Source: Lutjanus erythropterus (Eukaryota; Chordata; Actinopteri; Lutjaniformes; Lutjanidae). Taken from it: a stretch of 64,000 nt of DNA. The notes under the pieces are model-generated. The model was not told the DNA's origin, did no database searches, and saw only the letters and a program-made list of their open reading frames with translations. The stretch lies in assembly GCA_020091685.1 (NCBI GenBank), contig CM034599.1, positions 8,924,789 to 8,988,788 on the forward strand, read 5' to 3'. Of the stretch, positions 48,591-59,132 are shown one piece after another. Made by a program: the position numbers and the translations under genes. Positions within the stretch are counted from its first letter, which is position 1. Every line of letters starts with the position of its first letter.

Positions 48591-49008
48591 CTGAGCTGCA
48601 CATTTGTGGAGAAAACACACATGCAACACGGTTATCGCAGTACATCTTGTGCACTTCAAGTCTCACGTGGTAGCAGACTGCATCTAATCACTGTAAACGT
48701 ACCTCATCAGAAGTATCCCTGCAGAGTAGATGTAATTTCATCAACCAATCAGCTGCCTGTGACGTCTGTCTGATAAACAACAACTTGGTCACAGGTAATT
48801 TGAAGGGTATGGAAGCTGATTTTTAGAGATTTACCTCAACATCAAGAACAAAAAGACATTCAAGATAAGATCTAATTGAGACGTAGTACTGCGTCAGATA
48901 CACAGATGTACCGTACATAACACACATACTTTACTTCATCAATAAATGCATGACAGGCAAGGCAAGATCTTTGCTAACGGACAACACAAGCCTTCATGTT
49001 GTACTACA
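48591..49008. other. intergenic DNA, no gene seen
   Basis: No extended frame, no clear repeat. Confidence 0.5.
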
Positions 49009-49572
49009 ATCTTAGAAATAAAGGTGCTAACTAGAACCATAAAGGCTTCTTTGGCTTGTCTCCATGCGAGAACCCTTTTTGGTTCCTGTTAGAAGCTTTT
49101 GTAAAGGTCTCACTTGTAATCCTTTCATAGTTTCACCTAGAACCTAACATTAAGGGTTATATTTAGAAACACCTGTGAAAGGTTCCACCCAGAACTCCCT
49201 ATTAGAGATTCCACTGAGAACCCTTCTATGGTGCAATGGGTCCACCCAGAACCCCCTCTGGAGGTTCAATCCAGAACCATTCTACCTCCTAAGTGTGCTG
49301 AGAACCTTTTTATATTCCAAGGGTTTTATCAAGAACTCACCCAGAGGTTCTACAGAGAACCTTTTTATATTATGTCACAAAAACCCTCAAGGAAACCAAG
49401 ATGAAAGAGTCTCTCTTTTATCTAGCACTCTTTTTTCTAAAAAGGGTTCCGAGGATGAAAAGGGTTCTTAATGGAACAAAGAACTCTTGACAAACCATTT
49501 CTCCAAATCATTCTGGGTAGAACCTCAGCTCTTCAGGAAGAAGCCTTTCGGAACTTTTATTTCTAAAAGTGT
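49009..49572. mobile_element. 'GGTTCT/AGAACC' TIR element (copy 2)
   Basis: The left end atcttagaaataaaggtgct is mirrored at the right by gaacttttatttctaaaagt (reverse complement acttttagaaataaaagttc). The interior is a string of gaaccct, ggttc and aagggttc units, as in 35728-36310. In that copy the left end is cttacaaataaaggtac. The + strand frame at 49175-49471 is a product of these units, not a gene. I recall abundant teleost repeats with the same aaataaaggtgc start. Confidence 0.8.
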
Positions 49573-52500
49573 GAGAAGGCAACTCAGATCCTTTCAGTTC
49601 TTCATGTCTCACAGAGACAGCTGACTAAGCGCTACTGTCTGCATTCACAACATCAGAGTCGGTCAAGTTCAAGTGTGGATGATTTGCACCACTAGTATCC
49701 CTTTGTGAATCTTTGTATTGCACACATGGTGCTTGTACTCTACGACATTCCCCATGCTTCTGTTATCCCTCCATAAAATGCACCACAGAGCAAAAGAAAA
49801 GGTAGGAGTCAGCAGAGACGTTATGCAAACTTGCATGATGGGAGGAGAGAGGTTAAATGTAAGCATGTTTAAATGAGGGCATTGTGGAGGATGTGCTTTT
49901 GTACATGTTTTTGCATGTGTTTGAGCGTCTGTCCTCATATCTGTAGGAAGACACAGATAACAAGTGCAGTGAGGATACAACGCAAATATGTACCTACATC
50001 AGTGTAAATGCGTGTGTGTGTGCACATCATAGGCCTATTGCCCCTCATTAAGATGGCGAACGATGACCTTTTTATTATGAGATCCGAGCGTGCTTCTCTT
50101 TCTACACTTCGACAAGCCAAAGTGACTGAGATCATCTAATCATCCACCGTCTATTACATCGCACTCATCACTGCCTCGCCGAGTCTGACATCACAAACAA
50201 CTCTCAGAGGGTATCTGATGGCTTCAGCAGTGCCAGTGGTGTCTCACTGACTTGGGCCTTCTACAGCCAAGTATGGAGGCATATAAGAGTCATTAGCCTA
50301 TCATGTTATTAAAAGACATATGTGTGTTAGAATGTATTAATAGTGATGACCGAAGGCAATGCTTACTGATCAAAGAACTGATTTTGACGATATAAAAAAT
50401 ACTGTACCAGTGAAATCTACTGTGTATATGTTTTTTGTGAAAACAGGATTTGCACAGTTAGCCTTAGCTACAACTAATTCAAAATATACCACATTAGTTT
50501 TTCTCTAGCTGTTATATGCAATTGAAAATATCCATTTAGATGAACTGAGATCTTGTTATTTCGGTTCTGAAGAAAAATGCAGTGAAAGCAGTGATGATCA
50601 GGCCCTCGCTCCCTGAGGGAGTCGGAGCGGGCACTGGCTGCAGCCTTGTTGACACTGACCAATGCTTTGGACTCCGCTTAATTGAGTTTAATGTCACTTC
50701 CTGCGTCCTCTTGGTAGCTCTAGAGAACACCCAGTGATGATAAGCTATGTTCTAGTTCATCAAGTGTTGACCACAACATGAGACTTTCATGTAAATCAAA
50801 AGATAATTGTCACAAGGCTGACTTCCTGTTGCTGTTGTCGTTGTAATTAGTATGTAGATGTCTTCAGGCCAGGACCCTTATCAGACAAACACACTCTATA
50901 TTAAGATACCACAACTTTCAAAATTCAACACGCTGCCTTAATCAACTGATTAAAGTTTGGCTACTTAATCTGTTACTTTGAGTGAAGGTCGTGCTATGTA
51001 TAGTGTTATGACCTTTGACCAAAACAATCTAGATGGATATATAGCACTGCTTGCCAGGGGAAAACTATGTATTTTTGATTTAGGGGTGAGCCATCCCTTT
51101 AAATGGCTCTGTACTAACTTAATTACGATACATGGGATGCACTTGAGACGTTGAATACCGGTAGAATTTTCTGGGAGTCTGACGTTCTCTCAGTTTTTAT
51201 TTGAAGCTGCTGACACCCAGGTCAGATATCGTGACCTTTGGACTCTTTCCGTCCACTGACTCCAAAGGTCAGGCAGATTAAAAGAGAGACTGAAGGAGTA
51301 GCCAGGAGCTCTGGATCAAACGGGATGTCTTGAGCCATAGACATAGACATCATAGATCAATGCGGCGTGTTCATTGAAATGAGCAGGTGTATTGATTGAA
51401 GTTGGCAGCGGTGTGTAGCAAAACAGCCCTGAATGAGGATCTCGACTGTAGTGAGGGAAAGAAACAAGAAGCAGACGAAGACAGACTGTCTCTTTAATCG
51501 GCTTCTGGTGGTTTCTTTGATGCCTTCGGTTGTTTCCCTGCCACATTACAGTAGACACAGTGTGCTGGAGCTGCAGGCTGGAGCTGCTCTATGAAATGCG
51601 ATTCTGCAAAGTGAAAGGCGACACTGTCCGTGGTGGCCTTGCCAACACGGCAGGACGAGGGTCATAAATGCTGGGTCGTATGTGGCCAGGGGAAGTAGAC
51701 ATATCATGTCTGCAAATGACACTCTGTCTTGTTCTCACTATGCCGTCTGGTTGGCAGGAAAAGTAGATTGGCTCCTTTGTGGCATGTTGTTGTTTGTTCT
51801 TATCTGTGGTTTTAATATATGTCCATGTATTAGTTTGTTTGTTTGTGCATGTACCCAAAATAAATGTGTTTATGCATTAAAAAAAAGTGTGTGCACGTCA
51901 CTGTACTGCCCTCAGTGCATGCCTGTGCGTGAGTGTTGGTACTGTACACATGTTTCATGTACTTGAAATCTGACGCTAGAGCTATAGGCGGCTGGTGGCC
52001 ATATATGTATGTTCAAACCCCCCTGCGGCCTTAAATAGTCATCACGTTTGGACATGAGTTGTTTTGATGGAAACGCAGACCTCATTTAGATGCACTAATC
52101 ACCAGAGTCAGATCTGAAACACATCCAGCACCTCTTAAATTAGGGACGAACATGATTAGTCAACTACTAAATGTCACTTCCCTTGTCTACAACACAAGTT
52201 AACTGTTGTTTAGACACATTTCTGGGAAACTAAAGCTCAGTTCTTTAAAATTTAAACTAACCGTTTTGTCAAAAAATCTCTTGTAAATTGAAACAGTGCA
52301 CTCAAAACCAAGTTCACTCCTCTCAAAACTGGTCCTTTCCACCAAAATGATGCAGACAGCTAACATATGGATATCTCTCAGTGCATCAGCTTAAACACTG
52401 GTGTGATATTGTTAAAACACTACCATCAAAATACTATTTATATTAGCTTTGGCTTCATGTACTATATACAAATGTATAAAACGATGTAGAAATTGTTTCC

Positions 52501-53478
52501 TTTTGCTCATGTTTTTTAAATGTTTAGGAGTTTTTTGCCCCAAAACATAAAGACTGTTGCTGAATTGCACTTTAATAAAATAGAGTGAAAATATCATAAA
52601 TATTGCATTGACACAATACAGTCCACATTTGTGCATGTCCAGTGAGCTTCAGTTGGGCTAACTATAACTCATAACCTACAATAACTGCACTGGTAAATAA
52701 AATGAGAAGCTCAACAGTGTAAGAAAATCTTTCTATAGTCTTTCTGGGGATGCAGTAATCTAGCTTCAGTCAGGCAGTGATTGAATTCGTACATGGCCAA
52801 CCAAAGTTGCAGATTTCATTAGAGATGTTGTCTCACTTTCCTCTTCCTTCTCCCGACCTCACTCTTCCTCTCTCTCTGTTCCTCATGCAGACCTCTTTTA
52901 TGCTCTGACAGACGACTGGAGTGTTTTGCCAATTGAAGTAAGAAGTGAAGAGACCATTTGGTAATTGGGGTGTGGCATTTTAAAGGCCGGTGCTTTCCAG
53001 ATGAACAAAGTGTGATAAATGATAGAATCTGTACTTAGACTTTTGCAAAAATGTGATTCAATATCACTGTTTGAGTGAAACTGAAGGAACTGTGCTTATA
53101 GTTAATCGGTCTTGGAGTCTTGTTGATACATGAGTGTCGAGATTTTAGACTTGTGCGCAAAGCTTTTGTGTTTATACATTTTAGAAAAGCTGTAATAAAT
53201 TCAGTTTTTCAGTGAGTGTTTTCTTACTTTCAGACTAGTCAACTAGTCTAAAATTAATTAAAATTTTAAATTTTACACTTTCTCAAGTGTGCATTTGAAT
53301 AAAAAAAAACTTCATAGGATCAAAGCTGTGTGTATTGTAATCGCCTTTTGTTTGTTTGCTGTAAGCTTGTTCCAGTTCAGGTCAAGTGCAGACGACTGGT
53401 CTCTGCAAGCTGTGCTGTCACCACCACCACCACCACACCCATTTGTGCTGGAGTGTGCACGTCTGCTCAAAGCCAGGT

Positions 53479-53482
<4 letters not shown>
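49573..53482. other. intergenic DNA, no gene seen
   Basis: About 3.9 kb of mixed sequence. ttttgatttaggggtgagcc plus atccctttaaa at about 51074-51104 resembles the end of another common fish repeat. No convincing exon. Confidence 0.5.

Positions 53483-53515
<33 letters not shown>
53483..53515. repeat. (TG)n microsatellite
   Basis: A pure TG run of about 16 units, preceded at about 53422-53439 by a short CCA run. Confidence 0.95.
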
Positions 53516-53518
<3 letters not shown>

Positions 53519-53972
53519 AAGGGACTGTGTGCATACTCTTGTGTCTACGCAGTGAAGCAGATTACGAGCAGAGCCTTGATATAGAAGAATTTCAGAGTTG
53601 CCAGCTATCTGTGGCAAGGACTAAAGTCACTTATAAACTCTAACTGATCCCTCCTCTCCCTCCCTTTTGGCTCCATCTCTCACACTCTCTGGAGTGCATT
53701 GCTCAGTCGAGCAGGCTGAGACCAGTTTTTGCTCATCACCTACCAGCCCCTTTTGCTGTGACAGTTTAATACATGTGCGAGACGGACAGATGCCCTCAGG
53801 TCGTCCTCTCATGGCTATTTATTGTGGCCGCTACATTCACCACCCACACTGCTAACATCATCATCATCAATATCTTTTTAATCATCAATGATCAGCAGCA
53901 GCATTTTCAACATCATCATTGTAGTAAATTCTATTTTTATTATGTCTGACTGAACACTGGAGGAAGCAGAAG

Positions 53973-54635
53973 TTAAAGAGATAATTCAGATTACTTGAAG
54001 TGAGGAAGTACCGATCAATAGTCAGGGTATTTCCTACAATAGATGCCGGTTGACACGCCCCCAGTTTGAAGAAGCAGACAGGAGTCCCAGCACAGAAGCT
54101 GTTTAGCTTTGTGCTGGATCTTCTCTCTGCTTCCCCAAACTGGGGGCGTGTTGATTGGCATATGCTGTGAGTTAAGGTGATCAGACGTCATCAGTTTTCC
54201 GTCTGTCTGTCCATCCCCATTTATGAAGGCCTGTCCTCGGCTGGCGCTGTCCCTGGAAATGTCCCTGTTTTTAACTGCATGTTGAACAAGACTGGACAGG
54301 AAGAAAAGTGAAAGAGATAGAGGAGAAAAAGGAAAGAAATGATGACAGAGCCTGCCTTAAGATAACTTACAGTAAGACACAAAAAGGAAGTTTTTATTTT
54401 AGATTTGTTTATTTTATTTTTTTCTTTCTCTGCTTTCTCTCACCTAGCTTGATGATTTGTTTTGGGCTTTTTTGTATCGTTATTTTATTTCTGTATGTGT
54501 GTGTACCCCTTTGGCTTTGTTTATTAACAAAAAAAAAATTATTTGAGAAATCTGGTCACTTGACTGTAGGTAATTCACTGATTATCAATAAGTTCCTCTT
54601 ACAACCCCACTTCAAATAAGCCAAACAATCCCTTT
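53973..54635. mobile_element. foldback/TIR element, AGTTTGGATT family (copy 3)
   Basis: The left end gagataattcagattacttg followed by aagtgagg is mirrored at the right by ccccacttcaaataagccaa followed by acaatccctttgag. Internally, acacgcccccagtttgaaga followed by agcag mirrors ctgcttccccaaactggggg followed by cgtgt. The order of motifs is the same as in the 37.1-kb copy. No reading frame of interest. Confidence 0.75.
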
Positions 54636-56309
54636 GAGATTTTTTTTTTTTTAACTACACTCATTACACGTGTGACCAGCCACTTTAGTCACCATGTTTC
54701 ATTTTCTAATCTTGGTTTAGGTCAGCCCTGAAATGACTAAATGTTATTTGTTTGGGGAGAAGGAGCACGTTCGGACCTCTGTGGTGATGATGCACTCTAT
54801 AAATACCACAATCTAAGCACAATAAGTGGAAATGTGGGCTATCTTGCTGACATATATCACTTCCACCACTTCTACTAACATCTACAAGCATACAGATAAC
54901 AGACCGCTGGGACAGGACAGCAACCAAGCGAAAGAGGAAGGAAGTAGGGAGAAAGTTGGAGGAAAAACCAGTGGTGACCTCAGAGGAGAGACATGTGACC
55001 TTTCCAAACAGGAAGTGACACATCAGAGGGAGCAAGTCATCGTGTCACACTGGCTCCTCTGTGTGCGTGCAGCCAGTCACAGCTGGTTTAATCCAGCAGT
55101 TCTTCTGCAGCACAACAGCAGCAGCAACACGACATGAGGCAGAGTAACCGGCTCAATCAGGCTCTGGCTGTGCGCAAGAACAATATCAGTTATTGTTGTG
55201 TGTCCGTAACGAAATGTCAAATGCAAGCCAGTCATGGCAGGACCTGAGGGCTGCTGCTGCTGCTGCTGGTGGTGGTGGTGGTGAGGCTGACTGACCAACC
55301 TGGAACAATGGAGTCACTGTGATGAAGGGATGAACAGAAGTCTAATCTTCATTAAGATAATTATGAAGTATTTAATATGAAGTTTTATATATTCTGCATG
55401 ACTTCCCCTCGGCCACGTGCTCCGAGGCAAACATCCACATCAAAGAACTGAGAACAGAACATGCATTTAAAAATCAGGTTAAAGAACAAACGCAGACAGA
55501 CCTAATTTAACCTTAAATTTCTTTCTCCCTCTCACCAGCAATGTCACGGTGGTGATATTACTTTGAACATCTCTACCAGGAAGCATTTATTCAGAGTTAA
55601 TGTGATCTTTTTATATGCTGCATGCTTCGCAGGTCATATTGTTTGCAGTCACACACCTGTTGTTACACGTTGGCAGGCGTGGAGATGGAGAACAACAGAG
55701 GGAACCACATGCATGTGTGGTCTTAGTAGCATTACATTTGCTGTGTGGGTGTTAAGCAGGCCCAAACGGAATCTGCAGATTTTTTAAAACAGTTTTCTGC
55801 AGTGATTCCATACAAAAAATCTGTGTTTTTGCTTGTAATGTGATAGACAATATTCATTTGAGATAACAAAGATTGTTTTTGAGCAAAAAATAAGCACACC
55901 CAATGCATGAAAACAAACTAAAATTGACGAAAATTTTAATATTTAATTGATTTTAGTAGAAACTTCAAACTTTTTCCATCACCAGCAGTTCAAAACAAAG
56001 TGTGAGCATTTGTTGGGAAAAAAAAACAGCATAAAATGTTGGACCACCAAAATCCAAGGTTCAATGTGATCAGTGAGCAAAAATTAATTTGCCAAACCAT
56101 TAACCATTAATCATTCACCTCCCAACAATTACACTTCAATACATATAAAAACAAATACATAAATAAATAACTGATATCAGAGGTCTAAGAAGTATTAAGA
56201 TCCTTTAATTCAGTAAAAGTGCAAATACCACACTGTTAAAATACTTCCTCTGCTGTAACTAAAAAATATAAAAATATAGAATTATCTGTGCAAGATAAGT
56301 TTCTCGCTG
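54636..56309. other. intergenic DNA with a trinucleotide tract
   Basis: Contains a CTG run (55251-55268) passing directly into a GGT run (55268-55283). Otherwise only chance frames. No gene seen. Confidence 0.5.
55251..55283. repeat. (CTG)n-(GTG)n compound trinucleotide repeat
   Basis: Six CTG units run into about five GGT units without a break. It yields a His/Gln run in a minus-strand frame that I do not consider a gene. Confidence 0.93.
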
Positions 56310-56530
56310 CTTCTTTCTAACTTGCTAGCGTACTACATACGGTAACTTTGCCTGAGAAAATGTATACATGAGCTTGTTTGATCTGCATGCTGTAAATCGT
56401 TTCATCTGATTTCAAGGAGAATCTGTCCTGGTGACAAGCCATTAAGGATAACTGTTTAAAAATAGCCAATTTGCTTATGTGGGTCATACAGAGGCATCCA
56501 TATTAAACTGAGACTGTTTCATATCAAATT
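56310..56530 (+). repeat. dispersed repeat C (copy 3)
   Basis: Contains ttctaacttgctagcgtact, actttgcctgagaaaatgta, tgatttcaaggagaatctg, gtgggtcatacagaggcatc and ttaaactgagactgtttcat. These are in the same order and orientation as 42880-43085. Confidence 0.72.
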
Positions 56531-58411
56531 AAATATTCCTGGTGGAACAGCTACATTAGTAGTTAGAGTATCAAGAGTAAAAGTAGTCACTGTGAAGTAA
56601 AATGTTCCCTGTCAGTTTTTAACTATTTCATGCTCTGTTTCTGGATTAATATTGCTGCTGCATTAATGTGTATGTTGCATTTAAAAAAAAAAAAAAAAAT
56701 GAAAATAATGCATAGACTCCTCAATCATCAACCACAATCCACCAGAGACCCTGCCCTCTGCCTGTACCTGCTTATTTTCTTATCATTTTTCCGTGCTTGG
56801 AACATTTTACCAGCCCAAAATGTCAATATTTGATCTCCTGGGAATAAGAGACAACAATCAACTACCTTTCTGGTGTGTTTGAACAGCAACTGACAAATGC
56901 CACTTATTCTGCCTCGAAGATTGAGCTACGTTTGTAGCATCGGTCCTGGGAGAACCACTTATCTCTGAGGATCAACTCTTTCTGGCTAATCTAAGAGAGT
57001 TTTTAAGTATTTTATTCAACTTAAGAAAGAGGAGAATTTTATCAACCATTCAAATAACAATTCATCCTTCAATTTACACATTCAGAATGAATACATTTGG
57101 AGATACATCGTTTTCACTGGTCAAGGCAGGTATGAAAAATAGTAATTTGAAAAGTAACTAGTAACTGTCAGACAAATATAGTGGAGTAAAAAGTGAATTG
57201 TAGTGGAGTACAAATATACAGCTGCATAAAAAGTTAAGTTAAGAACAAGCAGCCTGAATTTCTGCTTAAGTACTTGAGTAAATGTACTTAGCACTTAACA
57301 CAAGATGATAAATGCAGCAGCATTCAGTCACTTGTAGGTTCACTTGATGAGAAACCTGAAGTTTGTCCCTTTAAGACATCATCTGGTTCTGTTGTGCTGT
57401 ATCGGTACAAACAGCCTTGACATTCGCCTCAAGATCGCTTCATACATATTTCTTTAAAAAGTTATGTATGCAATCATGTAGTTCACAGAACATTCAGACC
57501 TAGTTTTCTAGCTGATTACCAAGATGTAACAGGGTGTTTAAAAAATTAGATTAAATGCTAAGACGACATTTTACATTCACCTCACAAACCATTTGTATCA
57601 CACATTGTCACGCTCCAGTTTGCTGTGAACAGAGGCGGGAAGCAGCCGAGCACATGCTGAGCAGAGGTCGAACTGGTCAGAACGAAGACGATTGCTCTGA
57701 TGTGTGTCACACATTCCTCTCTGTCTGCTCACTGTGACGATGAACGAAGCTCTTTGCTTTACTCACCGCTGCAGCCCCGCTTATTTGGAGGGAAAAGAGA
57801 CCGGCTGCCAAAAACTGACTCAGTTAGATGAAATGAGAGAAGCCTTTTAGCCTCTCTCTTTTTTTTTCTGGCAGCAGCTCCAAATGATTAAAATGAGTCA
57901 CAGAACTGGAGCAGACCGGACCACGCTGCCCTTGTCCTAAAGTGACTGGTGTGAACACGTTTTGTAAAAAATAGGTGGTAAAAACAGTCTGCTTTGAGAA
58001 CTGTTATATGCAGTTTGGACTTTGCACACAATAGAACAAAAAAGTGACTGAAAAGATGTGGGTTTAACAGGATGTAGGGTACCACAGAGATCGAGAGGCT
58101 GCATCCTTGAAAGTAAAGAAAAGGAAGTCACTCATGTTTGCTGATATGTACCACGTGGAGGAGAACACTGTGTGTGCTGTCAGATGCTGGAGTAGTAGCA
58201 TGGGTGGAACTAGTATGGGTGTGGTTTATCCCCTTTTTCCTATTGGCTGATCCCTGTCAGCTGAGACAGTTAGGCACAGCCCAGGACAGGACCCTCATGA
58301 CTCAGTGGTGATTCAGCAGTCGAGAGGAGAGGAGACTGTCTGACATTGCGAATCTAATTTTCACTAGATGTGACTCATTCCTGTAGCCACATATCAAACG
58401 TTGGGGCTTCT
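56531..58411. other. intergenic DNA, no gene seen
   Basis: The segment 57170-57300 (agtggagtaaaaagtgaatt, acttgagtaaatgtacttag) looks like another copy of the common aagtac-type repeat. Otherwise there are only short frames and a poly-A run at 56682-56699. Confidence 0.5.
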
Positions 58412-58565
58412 GGGGTGCCCCTGTAGCACAGCTGGTAGAGTGTGCACTCCATGTACTGTACTGAGTCCTCTGCATCCCTTCTCTCTACCCCTTTTCCTGT
58501 CTGCTCTTCAGCTGTCCTTGTCAAATGAAGGCCCAAAAAATAATCCTTAAAAAAATAATAATATA
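58412..58565 (+). mobile_element. tRNA-derived SINE
   Basis: Starts ggggtgcccctgtagcacag followed by ctggtagagtg. tagcacagctgg is a perfect polymerase III A-box pattern (TRGCNNAGYNGG). A decayed B box may lie near tactgagtcctctgcatcc. The tail ttttcctgtctgctcttcag followed by ctgtccttgtcaaat and a terminal (A)n/(AATA)n resembles SINEs I know from percomorph fish. It is too decayed to be a tRNA gene. No target-site duplication was confirmed. Confidence 0.78.
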
Positions 58566-58909
58566 AGCTGTGTGGATAAAGATGTGTCCCGGGTTTCTTA
58601 CCTATCCTTCACTCTATCTGGCTCAATTACCCCAAATGGTGCAGTGAGAGGGGCAGGGGGAAACTCACTATCAAATATAGTGTCAAAAAAACAAACAAAC
58701 ATTAATTAGTAAGCCGCTTTTAACATGTGATTAATTTGTGTAAAAGGGTCGCGTTTTGGTTCGGTTTAGGATTAAACCATGTTTGGGGTTACCATAACTA
58801 AGAAAGTCGTGTCACTCACAACTTGATGGCCATGTGATGTATGTAATTCATGTGTCACTCCATGCTCAGAACATGAAAGTGACACGACACACAAAATGTT
58901 GCTTGTTTA
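58566..58909. other. intergenic DNA, no gene seen
   Basis: No extended frame and no recognisable repeat. Confidence 0.5.
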
Positions 58910-59080
58910 AGCCATCCATCCACCCACGCCACCTCCTCCTCCTCCTGTGCAGACTGTCTCCTTCTTTACACTACATCAACAGCCCGGGGCGTCTTGCCCA
59001 GCTGTGGATGGATTTACACTGAAGTAACCTGAAAAGCCCGGTGCGTTGTTTTCAGCTGTGAACAGGTACTGACCGCGGTT
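58910..59080 (+). repeat. dispersed repeat A (copy 2)
   Basis: Shares agccatccatccaccc, cagctgtggatggatttaca, ctgaagtaacctgaaaag and acaggtactg with 21590-21745 in the same order. This copy has an extra cctcctcctcctcct tract. Confidence 0.7.
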
Positions 59081-59104
59081 GGGAGCGAGACCTGGCCGGC
59101 AACG

Positions 59105-59132
59105 CAGCAGCGGCGGCGGCGGCGGCGGCGGC
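59105..59132. repeat. (CGG)7 trinucleotide repeat
   Basis: cagcag followed by seven CGG units (59111-59131). It directly follows dispersed repeat A and precedes a poly-T run (59152-59161). Confidence 0.93.

Noticed and set aside
49175-49471. 98-residue frame with repeated TQN/REPF-like phrases (also 35882-36272 on the - strand)
   Set aside because: Both frames arise from the short agaacc/ggttct units of a repeat element, not from a protein family.
58412-58490. Functional tRNA gene
   Set aside because: Only the A box is intact; the B box and acceptor pairing are lost and the tail is that of a SINE.
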